From an uncultured Rhodocyclaceae bacterium (lineage in GTDB: Bacteria > Pseudomonadota > Gammaproteobacteria > Burkholderiales > Rhodocyclaceae): DNA of 15,597 nucleotides. Positions within the stretch are counted from its first letter, which is position 1. Every line of letters begins with the position of its first letter. Where the stretch lies: NCBI GenBank assembly GCA_937892345.1, contig CALAGF010000237.1:1-15597 (forward strand). The letters run 5' to 3'. Below are positions 1 through 8,309 of this stretch, in pieces. The translations under genes were made by a program, and so were the position numbers. The notes under the pieces were generated by a model. It made no database searches and was not told the origin of the DNA. It worked only from the letters and a program-made list of their open reading frames with translations.

Positions 1-153
1 CAACATCTTTTCTAAGTCAGGCGCTCACTAAATCGTCAAGGCCCGCTTTGGGTCGGGTTCAGCCAGCCAACTCCGCAGTTTGCGGGCTAACGTAGACGAT
101 TTCACTCATTTGGTTAATGGTGATCTTGCCGGTAACGGTTTGGTGCCTGGTGT

Positions 154-179
154 TCGTCACAGATGCTCAACTGTGACGA
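154..179. repeat. perfect 9-bp inverted repeat in the left intergenic stretch
   Basis: Seen directly: TCGTCACAG, an 8-base loop, then CTGTGACGA, a perfect 9-bp stem. It lies about 80 bases beyond the stop of the leftward zinc-knuckle gene. There is no T run on either side, so it is a poor intrinsic terminator; it could be an operator, a recombination arm or an RNA processing hairpin. The rest of bases 1-258 shows no convincing gene. The longest leftward reading (stop at 59-61) is only about 34 codons from a GTG without a ribosome binding site. Confidence 0.45.
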
Positions 180-258
180 CGTGTCGCGCTATGGAAATTT
201 TCTGACGCCTTCCAGCTTCATAATTTGCCCTGCTCGATCTGAGTCGTCATGATAAGTG

Positions 259-870
259 TTACCCATGCGCCATGGATGTTGTGGCACACTGAGGACACCA
301 ATGCCCCCGAATGATGGTGCCAAACGACGTTTCCCATTCGTGTCCATCGGCGCAGCAGAACCGACCACGTTCCGATGTGGCAACAAAATAACCGTCAGGG
401 GCGTCTCGCAAAGACAGGCATTTCCCCAATCGTTTGGCTGCCAAACCACGCAGGACGGAGATGGTGTATTTCCTTTTTTTGGTCCGAACAAACTCATTCG
501 AAATTTGACTGCACTCTGGGCAGCCGTGCTTCGTACGCTTGAAATTGGTCAGAGTGCAAGACCATAAATGGCCCTCTGCGCACTGAAGGCGCATCTTTTG
601 TTTGGAGCCATTGAACTTGCCAATCAGCGTAAAGCCCTTGGACTCAAGCAGTAACCGAAGGTCGGCTTCCGGTATCGGCGTGCCTGAAAGGCACTTCGGA
701 CACCAACTGGCCTCGTAGATGTGCTTGGAAGGCCGAGTCATCCATTCGTGACCTTCTGCGCAACGATATTCGAGGGGGCTATGCACGCCCTTGAACTCTA
801 ATGACAAACAAGCGCCGCCCCGTGACTTCGCATAATCTTGACACCACTGAAGGTCATATTTTTTTCGCAT
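259..870 (-). CDS. protein with three zinc-knuckle (treble-clef-like) repeats
   Basis: A 203-residue protein built from three copies of a unit with the pattern C-A-x-G-H-x-W followed about 15-20 residues later by C-P-x-C. The cysteines and histidines sit near residues 37/41/57/60, 97/101/117/120 and 173/177/192/195. Each unit is preceded by a short beta-rich stretch ending in a cysteine. Such CxxGHxW...CPxC units are known from zinc-ribbon or treble-clef repeat proteins, often phage- or plasmid-borne and sometimes attached to nucleases. No nuclease domain is visible here, so a stand-alone zinc-binding, probably nucleic-acid-binding, protein is inferred. The ATG start has AAGAGG just upstream. 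It follows the SNF2 gene in the same direction with a 45-base gap and is likely the last gene of the leftward operon. Confidence 0.8.
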   Translation of the reverse strand: MRKKYDLQWCQDYAKSRGGACLSLEFKGVHSPLEYRCAEGHEWMTRPSKHIYEASWCPKCLSGTPIPEADLRLLLESKGFTLIGKFNGSKQKMRLQCAEGHLWSCTLTNFKRTKHGCPECSQISNEFVRTKKRKYTISVLRGLAAKRLGKCLSLRDAPDGYFVATSERGRFCCADGHEWETSFGTIIRGHWCPQCATTSMAHG

Positions 871-915
871 AAGCCTCTTGCTTGCAAACTACAGGTTGTC
901 AGCGCCGCCGCAAAG

Positions 916-3900
916 TCACCCTTGGGTGCTGGGTGAGGGAAGCATGGGGCGATTCATCTCGCCAGCCTCGTGCAGTACCTTCGCAAACCCGGGGCCAAAG
1001 ATCGTGATCAGGTCCTCGTGCGAATAGTGGTCGTCCTGGTTGATGACCGTTTCACCTGCACCGAGCGAATTGATCATTGCGCGTTTGCGATCGGCAATGT
1101 CCATCACCCGCTCTTCGAGAGTTCCCACGGTCAGGAGGCTGAGAACGGTAGTTTGAGGATGATGTTTCCCGCGTCTGAGTCGTCCAATCAACTGGTCGGT
1201 GGCAGCGGGATTCCACCATGGGTCATAGAGCACCAGATAGGAGGCCTCCGGTAACTCAATGCCGACCCCACCCACTTTGCCGCTGACCAGGATGAACTGC
1301 GTATCACCCTGACGGAAGGCTACGATGCGTTGCTTCCTGATTGGGACGCTGACATCGCCATCGATCCGCAGAACGGGAATGTTTCGGGCAACGAATTCCG
1401 CTTCGATCAGATCGAGCATGGACGTGAAGTAGCTTGCGATGACCACCTTGGATCCGGTCGCACAGAAGTTCTCGACCTCAACCATCAGCCGTTCCAGTTT
1501 AGCGGAAGGGCAAGGGGTGGGCAGGTTCGAGAGTTTTGTCAGGCGGGGGTCACAACAGATTTGGCGCAACTTGGTGATGGCGGTCAGGACATGAATGCCA
1601 CTTTTGCTGAGCCCCTTGGCGATAATCAGGTCGCGGAGTTCGCGATCCACTAGAGCGGCCTTGGCGGTGTTGTAAATCTCTTTCTGGAGCTGGCCCATTT
1701 CGATCATGATGGGCACCTGGACAAGCTCTGGGAGTTCATTGCGCACTTCGGCATTTAGGCGGCGCAGTCGGAATGGGGCTGTGATTTGACGCATCATGGC
1801 GCGTCGCTCACTGCGCAGGCCGTCATCGCGCTTGGCGCCAAGCACGAAATGGCGACGGAACCAGGTGATCTCGCGCAACAGACCGGGCGAGGTGATGTTC
1901 ATGGCGGCCCAGAGATCCTGTTCGCGGTTTTGCACGATGGTGCCCGATATGGCGATTTTCTGATCCGCGCGAACCCCATGGCAGGCCTTGTACTTGATGG
2001 TGCCGGCGTTATTGATGTCATGGGCTTCATCCATGGCGACAATATGCCAATCAACGGCAGAAAAGAGTTCAATGTCTTTGGCGAGCGTCATGTAACTCGT
2101 TAGCACCACATTCACGCCATCCACAAGGGACGCCGCAGTCCGATACCGGGCGGTGCCATGGTGTAGCTGATAGGCAATTGTCGGGAAAAACCTTTCGATC
2201 TCCTCCTGCCAGCGGGACATGACCGTAGGCGGTGCGACAATCAGGGAGGGTTTGGTTTCGCCAGCCTGAAGGGATAGCCAGATATGCGAGAGGGTCTGAA
2301 TGGTCTTGCCCAGCCCCATTTCATCTTCCAGCACGACACCAACCCCGGCAGAAAGACGGGCGCGCATCCAGCTCACGCCATCGACCTGGTAATCGCGCAG
2401 ACGCACGCTTGCCGGCAGCAAAGTCTGATTGATGGGAGGCGCTCGTTCGGTGAGTACGCGATGGAGTAAGGCGAGGCTGTCTGCTCCCTGGACTCGATCA
2501 CCCATGGCGTCGATCAGTGAGGTGTTAAAACGGCTGATGCGCAATGGTCGATTGGCACTGTGCGAATCCGAGATCTCGAGCAATAAGAGACCCAGCGGAC
2601 GCAACTCACTCATAGGGAGCGAAATTACCTGGTCTTGCTCGCCGATCAGGCAGCGCCAAGCACCATCAAAGCTGGGTTGGCGCAGGGCTTCGATGAAATC
2701 ATCGCTGGCCATGAGCGTGCGCAGTATGGGTAACAAGTCAAACTCGACTCCGTTGACCTGGACATTGAGCGTAACGGACAGCCAGCCTTGCTCATCATGT
2801 GCATCACTGACGCGTGCGTGGATTGTTCCGGCGCCAAGGCTGCGGAATTGCTCCATATTCCCGGCGACGGTGACTTCCCAGCCGAGGTCTGCCAAAAGGG
2901 GTGGCAGTTGGTCAAGTAGATCAGATACGGATAGTTTGTAGTACTGATACTCGTCGAACTCGGTTGCTGACATCAGCGCCAGATTGAACCCGCTGCCTTC
3001 AAACCAGATATCGAGCTGGTTCCCGAGACTGCCTAAAAGATCATCAAGCGCACATTGTTCAAATGTCTCGTCCCGGCTATACCAATGACGCTGGCCGTCG
3101 CGTTCAACGGAGTAACGGACGGGTACAGACGCTGGGGGAACAAGGGGGCCATCGGGATACTGAAAGCTGAGTTCCAGCCGAACCTTGGATGGGGAAATGC
3201 GGTCGGAGCGCTCGATTAACAAGGCTCGTTTGGCTGGCTGTATCGGGCCGTGGTCGATGTCGGACAATTCGCGAGGCAAATGCAGTAACCCGCCATAGCC
3301 CCGACGTGCCATCTCGGCTTTGAGTGTTTGCAGTTCCGCCGTTGAAAAAAGCTGTTGTGTCTGCATCAACTTGCCAAGGAATGCTTGCTCCTTCGCGAGA
3401 CTCAGCGGTCCAATGCAGTTCCGTTGGCCGTTGAAATACCACGGTGGCGTGCATTTGAGGAGGCTTGTGGCCGGTGTGTTCGCGACCAGACCATACTGCG
3501 ATGCTGATGCACGCTGCCAAGAAAAACTGATCTGGCGTGCGCCCTCCATGGCCACTGGGATGACTTTTCGGTCAACGTCGATTACAAGGCGCCGTTCTCG
3601 GGTCAGCAGCGTAAATAGCAGTTCGGGATCACCAAATGCGGAAAACTCGATATGGGTGCCATTGTGGTCCCGAGGCAACGGGGGCGTAATCAGATGAAAA
3701 ATGCTCTGATCAAATGGCGATACGGGACTCTGAAACGTGCGTATCTGTCCCAATATGCGCCACGGTACGGGTTCATAACGGATGCTGTAACCCCCGTTTT
3801 TTAGTTGCCGGGTTGAGATCAGTTCAAGTCCATTGCTATGTAACAGATAGGCGATCACCCGGTCCTGCGGCGTTGCGACCCGCGGTTGGGGTGGGGCGGC

Positions 3901-4302
3901 GTCCAGTCCGTCGAGTAACTGACTCAGCGCCGGTGACAGTGTGCCTGGTTGCGGCACGCGTTGCTGGGTTGGAACTGGCGGCGTGATGGCTGACGTGATG
4001 GATTTCTCCTCATTGCAAGCCTGCAACAGCGCAGCTTCACCGTGCAAACATCGAGAGTTGCCACAAGAGCAGTGCCCTGTCATTCCGTCCCACGTTACGA
4101 CCACGCGACCGGTGAGGACTTCGCGGACACGTAAGTCATAAAGCGAGAAGCCATAGTCAATGAGAGTCGTTGTAGCGCGGAAGGACTGCAGTGCGATATC
4201 GCGCGATAACAACATCTGCTCTCTGATGCGTTCCAGATTATGGTACGACCCAGCGGCCTTCTTGAGCATGGGCAGGTAGTACGCGTAGCTTGGTGGTTTC
4301 AT
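916..4302 (-). CDS. SWIM zinc-finger SNF2-family ATPase (helicase-like)
   Basis: A 1128-residue protein. A SWIM zinc finger lies near the N-terminus (C78, C80, C85, H87; CxCxnCxH). A long region of about residues 110-620 has no recognised motif and corresponds to the poorly conserved middle of SWIM-SNF2 proteins. The SNF2 motor follows: motif I DEMGLGKT (660-667), DEAH box (758-761), SGTIVQN in place of the usual TGTPIQN (786-792), GGVGIEL (about 1011-1017) and motif VI IGRLRRGKH (about 1039-1047), where family members usually have RIGQ. The expected activity is ATP-driven translocation on double-stranded DNA or remodelling of DNA-protein complexes, in the cytoplasm. The full motor is present and no frameshift is seen. 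The ATG at 4302 has no clear Shine-Dalgarno; M12 is an alternative start. It lies 62 bases after the phosphatase gene. Confidence 0.93.
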   Translation of the reverse strand: MKPPSYAYYLPMLKKAAGSYHNLERIREQMLLSRDIALQSFRATTTLIDYGFSLYDLRVREVLTGRVVVTWDGMTGHCSCGNSRCLHGEAALLQACNEEKSITSAITPPVPTQQRVPQPGTLSPALSQLLDGLDAAPPQPRVATPQDRVIAYLLHSNGLELISTRQLKNGGYSIRYEPVPWRILGQIRTFQSPVSPFDQSIFHLITPPLPRDHNGTHIEFSAFGDPELLFTLLTRERRLVIDVDRKVIPVAMEGARQISFSWQRASASQYGLVANTPATSLLKCTPPWYFNGQRNCIGPLSLAKEQAFLGKLMQTQQLFSTAELQTLKAEMARRGYGGLLHLPRELSDIDHGPIQPAKRALLIERSDRISPSKVRLELSFQYPDGPLVPPASVPVRYSVERDGQRHWYSRDETFEQCALDDLLGSLGNQLDIWFEGSGFNLALMSATEFDEYQYYKLSVSDLLDQLPPLLADLGWEVTVAGNMEQFRSLGAGTIHARVSDAHDEQGWLSVTLNVQVNGVEFDLLPILRTLMASDDFIEALRQPSFDGAWRCLIGEQDQVISLPMSELRPLGLLLLEISDSHSANRPLRISRFNTSLIDAMGDRVQGADSLALLHRVLTERAPPINQTLLPASVRLRDYQVDGVSWMRARLSAGVGVVLEDEMGLGKTIQTLSHIWLSLQAGETKPSLIVAPPTVMSRWQEEIERFFPTIAYQLHHGTARYRTAASLVDGVNVVLTSYMTLAKDIELFSAVDWHIVAMDEAHDINNAGTIKYKACHGVRADQKIAISGTIVQNREQDLWAAMNITSPGLLREITWFRRHFVLGAKRDDGLRSERRAMMRQITAPFRLRRLNAEVRNELPELVQVPIMIEMGQLQKEIYNTAKAALVDRELRDLIIAKGLSKSGIHVLTAITKLRQICCDPRLTKLSNLPTPCPSAKLERLMVEVENFCATGSKVVIASYFTSMLDLIEAEFVARNIPVLRIDGDVSVPIRKQRIVAFRQGDTQFILVSGKVGGVGIELPEASYLVLYDPWWNPAATDQLIGRLRRGKHHPQTTVLSLLTVGTLEERVMDIADRKRAMINSLGAGETVINQDDHYSHEDLITIFGPGFAKVLHEAGEMNRPMLPSPSTQG

Positions 4303-4364
4303 GGCAAGCAGTCGGTGAGACGATATCCATCAATGGTAAAACACAGCAACAGTCGAATACGGAT

Positions 4365-4880
4365 TTATCGCAAGCCAATGCCATGTTTGATCCGCAGCCA
4401 CAGCGATGGGGGTGGGGCGGGCTCCGCAACGAAGCTGGCGAGTGCCTGATCGAAACGCCTGGGGTTTTCCAGCAACTCATACACGGTGATGTTGTATCGG
4501 TCGTAGTCGTCCGGAAAGGGAAGTCCGTGATGGAGGGCGATATAACGGGCCACGGCGGCGCTGCGCGAGACGCCGGCGCCGCAATGAACCAGGACCTGTT
4601 CGCAGGACGCCGGTAGGGCATTGAGGAAGTCGATGATCGCCAGGGCGTGTGATTTTTCCGGGAAGCCGTAGGAAGACACCGGCCAGATTCGGCCAAGAAA
4701 CTTGATGGTGGACTCGGTGTAAGTGCAGTCGGCAAATTCGACACGCAAGAGGAAGGGCCAGCCATTTTTGAGATTGGCGGGTGCGCCTGGATTCGTGATC
4801 GAGATCATGGCGCAATTGGCCATCGGATCAAGTTTCTCTGCTTCCCGCTCACTGAGAAAACGCGTATTCACAAGGGTCAT
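4365..4880 (-). CDS. dual-specificity/tyrosine phosphatase-like protein
   Basis: A 171-residue protein with the cysteine-phosphatase P-loop VLVHCGAGVSRSAA (nucleophile C100, R106; HCx5R). The upstream acidic stretch EFADC (D51) could supply the general acid, as in small bacterial tyrosine phosphatases annotated as predicted protein tyrosine phosphatases. Length and the single domain fit that family. It has no signal peptide, so it should act in the cytoplasm on phosphotyrosine, another phosphorylated protein or a small phosphorylated molecule; the substrate is unknown. Its ATG overlaps the TGA of the membrane-protein gene (ATGA), implying translational coupling. A phosphatase placed between a membrane protein and a SNF2 ATPase is unusual. 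Confidence 0.88.
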   Translation of the reverse strand: MTLVNTRFLSEREAEKLDPMANCAMISITNPGAPANLKNGWPFLLRVEFADCTYTESTIKFLGRIWPVSSYGFPEKSHALAIIDFLNALPASCEQVLVHCGAGVSRSAAVARYIALHHGLPFPDDYDRYNITVYELLENPRRFDQALASFVAEPAPPPSLWLRIKHGIGLR

Positions 4881-5302
4881 GGGCGCCTAAAATGGTGTGA
4901 AAGGTTCAAGCTGTAAAAGGACTGCACGAGCGCAGCTCCCAGCATGGCGCCGGCGAAGGCCCGACCGAGCCACGGTAGTAGGTAAAGCCATGTGCTGACA
5001 TCGATCGGCAGTGCAAGCATCCGCATCAGCACCCACGGCCAAATAAGGACCAGCACGTCGATCAGCACCCAGACAATCCGGCGTACGGGATCGGTTTCTG
5101 TCAGTGCGGTCCAGATAAGCAACAACAGACAACTGCGATGGAAGGAGGGCGAATACCAGTCCGGTGCAGGCATGGGTGCCCTGTCCATTTGGAGGATAGT
5201 GGCGACGCCCAAAAGAAACGCGCCAAGGGACGCGGAGGCCACGGGAAAATCACGAATCCACCGGTCGACGCGGTGCAGAGCGCATGAACAAGCGAAAATC
5301 AT
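4877..5302 (-). CDS. small multi-pass membrane protein, unknown function
   Basis: A 141-residue hydrophobic protein. Hydrophobic stretches are visible at about residues 22-38, 56-68, 77-97 and 104-128, suggesting three or four inner-membrane helices. The N-terminus contains two cysteines (CSC) but no proper lipobox. The last residues (LSHHFRRP) are basic and probably cytoplasmic. No family is recognised. The gene overlaps both neighbours by ATGA: the DUF1173 gene before it and the phosphatase gene after it. That fixes the start at 5302 and suggests the three products are made together. A role as membrane partner or substrate of the phosphatase is only inference. Confidence 0.75.
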   Translation of the reverse strand: MIFACSCALHRVDRWIRDFPVASASLGAFLLGVATILQMDRAPMPAPDWYSPSFHRSCLLLLIWTALTETDPVRRIVWVLIDVLVLIWPWVLMRMLALPIDVSTWLYLLPWLGRAFAGAMLGAALVQSFYSLNLSHHFRRP

Positions 5303-6390
5303 GTCGATAGGGCGGTGGCGTCTACGTCAAAAATACTCACTGGAAAGTAGCGACGCAGGACGGTGGCCAAGGCCTTTTTGGCGCGGCTATCTGGGTAGTC
5401 AGAGCCGACCACAAAGGCTGGCTCCGCCCCATGATCGCGCAAGAGGGCGAAGTCGGCAAGCAGGTGGCTTTCATTGGCATCAAAGCGCAAGGGTGTCAGA
5501 AAGGCCTGCTGCGTCTTCCGTAACTGCTCGGCCACCCGGGCGATGGCTTCATCCGGGCATGGGGTGTAACAGCGATCAGTCCAGAGGACGGCCATGTGGC
5601 GGACGTTCAGGTTTGCTGACTGGCTGCCTGACTGAAGCTCGAGGATCGCAAGGCCGAAGAGGGGCGTAGCGGGCGGTGTGAGTTGAGCCGCGTGCGCAGC
5701 AGGAAGCCAAAAGCGGATACCGGGCAGATGCTTGAGCATCAGGCGCGTGGCTTTTGGCCCGGATTCACAACCCTTGATTGGGGCAATAAGCAACGGACCG
5801 GGCAGGTTATGACAAAGTAGCGCCTTCAGTGTTTCATGGTTTTGGGAGGGCGCGTCCCGGGTGTATGCATCGGGTACGCAAAGGCGCTCGGAAAGTGGCT
5901 GTCCATCAGGCGTGTCGATAAACATGGCAGCACTGCGCAAGCGGTGGGAGATCCGTGCCCAGGTCCGCTCTTCATCAGGCAGCCATTGATTGATGGCTGC
6001 TTCCGCGATCAGCAGGTGGAGCAGCCCGCGCAAACTCATTGCATTCATGGCCCCAAGTGTTGCGAACGACGGGGGTATTTGGAGCAAGGTTCGTCCTTCT
6101 GGTGTTTCCTGAACGACGCCGGATGGGTAGCAACTGAGGCCTGAAAAGTAGTTTTCCTGCCCATACGAGGGGCAGTCGTGTTCGTGGAGATTGCCGGTAC
6201 CGGCTAGTCGCGCGAGGAAGAAGAAATTGTTGGTGCGCCGGATCGACATCTCGATACCTCGATCCGAGCACAAACATTGAGGCAAGGCTTCCTGTCCGTA
6301 GTGACGGGACAGTAAATCCTGTCCGGCGCGCGTGTCGAGAAGCCATTTGGCTTCATGTGCAGCGCCTCCGATAAAGATTCGCTGCACCAT
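5299..6390 (-). CDS. DUF1173 family protein
   Basis: A 363-residue protein. The N-terminal part matches what is known of the DUF1173 family: an early CLC motif (C39, C41) and a segment running through FLARLAGTG to HEHDCPSY (H69, H71, C73), which may form a zinc site. The C-terminal half, about residues 190-363, has no recognised motif. DUF1173 proteins occur mainly on ICEs, genomic islands and plasmids, and their biochemical function is not established. The ATG start lies 3 bases after the stop of the 107-aa gene, and the stop overlaps the start of the membrane-protein gene. The assignment rests on remembered motif order, not a database search. Confidence 0.72.
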   Translation of the reverse strand: MVQRIFIGGAAHEAKWLLDTRAGQDLLSRHYGQEALPQCLCSDRGIEMSIRRTNNFFFLARLAGTGNLHEHDCPSYGQENYFSGLSCYPSGVVQETPEGRTLLQIPPSFATLGAMNAMSLRGLLHLLIAEAAINQWLPDEERTWARISHRLRSAAMFIDTPDGQPLSERLCVPDAYTRDAPSQNHETLKALLCHNLPGPLLIAPIKGCESGPKATRLMLKHLPGIRFWLPAAHAAQLTPPATPLFGLAILELQSGSQSANLNVRHMAVLWTDRCYTPCPDEAIARVAEQLRKTQQAFLTPLRFDANESHLLADFALLRDHGAEPAFVVGSDYPDSRAKKALATVLRRYFPVSIFDVDATALST

Positions 6391-6393
6391 GGC

Positions 6394-6717
6394 TTATACC
6401 GCCGCGAGTCGGAAAGGACGTGACGAAGACAACGTGCCATAGGGGCCTGCGATGTCTCTGTAGGCGGTCAGCGCTGAAGGGCGATCCGTCCACCGATCGG
6501 CGAGCAGGTCACTTAGCCCCCGCGCACTCAGTAGGGATGAATGCGTGATCATGGCCCCGGCAACCATGTTCTTGAGGGTTGCAGTGCCGCTGTACGGGTG
6601 CGCCGTGAAAACGCTGTACAAACCCTCGTGACAGACCATGCAAATGACCCGATCGCTGTGGATGATCTTGCTTAGGACGAGGGTAAAGGGGGCGAGCTGC
6701 CGGTGAAGGGATTTCAT
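6394..6717 (-). CDS. 107-aa protein of unknown function
   Basis: The ATG at 6717 overlaps the TGA of the primase gene as ATGA, so this start is preferred over an upstream ATG at 6792 that would give 132 residues by reading inside the primase gene. The product is about 107 residues, soluble, with a short central HPYSGTATLKNM stretch and a CMVCHEG segment (two cysteines and a histidine). No transmembrane segment, signal peptide or known domain is recognised. Coupling to the primase upstream and a 3-base gap to the DUF1173 gene downstream suggest it belongs to the same functional unit. Confidence 0.65.
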   Translation of the reverse strand: MKSLHRQLAPFTLVLSKIIHSDRVICMVCHEGLYSVFTAHPYSGTATLKNMVAGAMITHSSLLSARGLSDLLADRWTDRPSALTAYRDIAGPYGTLSSSRPFRLAAV

Positions 6718-8309
6718 GTTGACGTTGGAGTACGTGTGCGGAAAACAGGACGCATTCGTGGCGAGTGGCGTCGGTTCCAGAGTTGTAGGCAAGCTGCTTC
6801 ACTGGACTGAACGGACGTACTCACGCAGCCGTAGGTACACTGGATGGATAGTCCCCCATCGGCCGGGAGAATCTTTGCCGCTGCACCACAGCAGGGGCAT
6901 GGGCGCAGATAATGGGCGTCCGGTAGGGATGCGCTCTGTGTGGATGCTGGCATGAGCTGCATCGCATCTTCTTGCGTGATTGAAAACCGATCGCACAAGG
7001 CCTGCAGAAAGAAGAGTCGGGTGGCTGGTGCGCTGATCGCCTGATACACCCCGAGTCCGGATAGGAGACTTCGAGCGCTGCGCTCGCTGGATGCTGCAGT
7101 CGTGGCGAGCGTTTCTATGAGATAGGTGCTGGCGGGCAAGGCCTCGCCGATGCAGCGCAGCAGTTGATCGGCCCCGGCGGTGCGAACGAGGCTGTCAGGA
7201 TCGTGGCCGTCGGGCAGGATGCAGATGCGTGCTTGCTGATAGTCGCTCAAAAGCTGCAGGGACAGATGCGCAGCATCCTTGCTGGCTTTGTGTCCGGCAG
7301 GATCGTCGTCGAAACAGAAAACGATGTCATCAGCGACGCTGGCCAGCAGGTCAAGCTGCTCACCGGTCAATGCGGTACCGCAGGTGGCGACGATATTCAG
7401 GATGTCGTGTTGTGCCGGCGAGATGACGTCGAAGTAGCCTTCGCAGACGACGACCTGGCGTGATTGCCGGATCGCCGGGAGTGCTTGGTGGAGTCCGTAT
7501 AGGACACGCCGTTTCTGATAGACAGGGGACTCGGCGGAATTGAGGTATTTGGGCGGATCGTCTTCGCTCAGGGTGCGCCCGCCGAACCCGATCACCGAGC
7601 CATCGGTATCGTGGATTGGGAGCATCAATCGGTTCCGAAAACGCGGGCGTGGCTCTCCGTTGCGTCCGGAGACAGTGAGGCCCGCCATGTCTAGCAAGCT
7701 GGCGTCGACGGACTCGTTGAGCACGGACAGGCTGTTTGGGGCGTAGCCAATGCCAAAGCGTAGGGTGACATCAGGGTCAATGCCACGACTAGCCAGGGCA
7801 TCGCGCGCAGTTTGTCCGCCTGGACGATGCAGTTCGCGCTCGTAGAGGCCAGCGACGCGACGCAGGGTGTCTTCGATATGTCGGGGGCGACGGACGGGGG
7901 TAGGGGCGGTATTGAGTGGCACGCCGGTCATGCTGGACAGGCTGCGCATGGCATCCATAAAGGACAGGCCGCCGTGGTCCATCACGAAACGGATGGCATT
8001 GCCATGGGCCCCGCATCCGTGGCAATGATAGTGGTCGGCGTAGACCATGAAGCTAGGGGTCTTTTCCTTGTGAAACGGGCATAGGCCAACATGCCGCTCA
8101 CCGCGTTCGGTGAGTGCAACGTACTCGCCCACGTAGACCTGGAGGTCGATTCGGCTGAGGATGTCTTCAATGGTGGTTTGTTCGATCACATGCGGAAAAT
8201 ATCGCCCATGCTGCCGGGCTACAAGGGACAGCCGGTGCGGTGGTAGCAAAACGGCGTCTAAGGGGCCGTTTTTGCCACCTAAACACGCTGTGGTCGCTTG
8301 CGTGTTCAT
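6714..8309 (-). CDS. DnaG-like primase with C-terminal Lar-type zinc finger
   Basis: A DNA primase-type protein of 531 residues from the ATG at 8309. It has a CHC2 zinc finger (C77, H80, C96, C99, in CPFHKEKTPSF...HCHGCG), the RNA-polymerase core (about 150-280), and a Toprim domain with E290 in VCEGYFDV and the acidic triplet FDDDPAG (334-336). After a linker the C-terminus has LRPCPCCG (C471, C474), a second pair at C491/C495, and LQLWNRR (509-514). This is the pattern of Lar-family restriction-alleviation zinc fingers. It replaces the usual DnaB-interaction domain. Expected role: RNA primer synthesis for element replication or conjugative complementary-strand synthesis. The start is uncertain. 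A GTG at 8189 would give 491 residues beginning VIEQTTIEDIL, which matches the normal DnaG N-terminus better. Reading to 8480 would run into the divergent gene. Neither start has a strong ribosome binding site. Confidence 0.9.
   Translation of the reverse strand: MNTQATTACLGGKNGPLDAVLLPPHRLSLVARQHGRYFPHVIEQTTIEDILSRIDLQVYVGEYVALTERGERHVGLCPFHKEKTPSFMVYADHYHCHGCGAHGNAIRFVMDHGGLSFMDAMRSLSSMTGVPLNTAPTPVRRPRHIEDTLRRVAGLYERELHRPGGQTARDALASRGIDPDVTLRFGIGYAPNSLSVLNESVDASLLDMAGLTVSGRNGEPRPRFRNRLMLPIHDTDGSVIGFGGRTLSEDDPPKYLNSAESPVYQKRRVLYGLHQALPAIRQSRQVVVCEGYFDVISPAQHDILNIVATCGTALTGEQLDLLASVADDIVFCFDDDPAGHKASKDAAHLSLQLLSDYQQARICILPDGHDPDSLVRTAGADQLLRCIGEALPASTYLIETLATTAASSERSARSLLSGLGVYQAISAPATRLFFLQALCDRFSITQEDAMQLMPASTQSASLPDAHYLRPCPCCGAAAKILPADGGLSIQCTYGCVSTSVQSSEAACLQLWNRRHSPRMRPVFRTRTPTST
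8246..8275. repeat. imperfect inverted repeat near the divergent promoter region
   Basis: Seen directly: GCAAAACGGC, an 8-base loop, then GGCCGTTTTTGC. The arms pair with one bulged base, and both outer sides are A/T tracts, as in bidirectional terminator-like or operator hairpins. It lies upstream of the GTG candidate start of the primase, inside its possible N-terminal extension, and about 80-100 bases before the rightward 262-aa gene. If the primase starts at 8189 the repeat is in its 5' leader and could regulate one or both divergent operons. No convincing -35/-10 pair could be fixed next to it. Confidence 0.4.

Noticed and set aside
59..160. A short leftward frame of about 34 codons from a GTG, ending VYVSPQTAELAG
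   Set aside because: There is no ribosome binding site, the start is inside the hairpin, and it is too short with no known family.
6718..6792. Longer start (132 aa) for the 107-aa gene
   Set aside because: The added 25 residues lie inside the primase Lar domain, while the ATG at 6717 forms a normal ATGA coupling.
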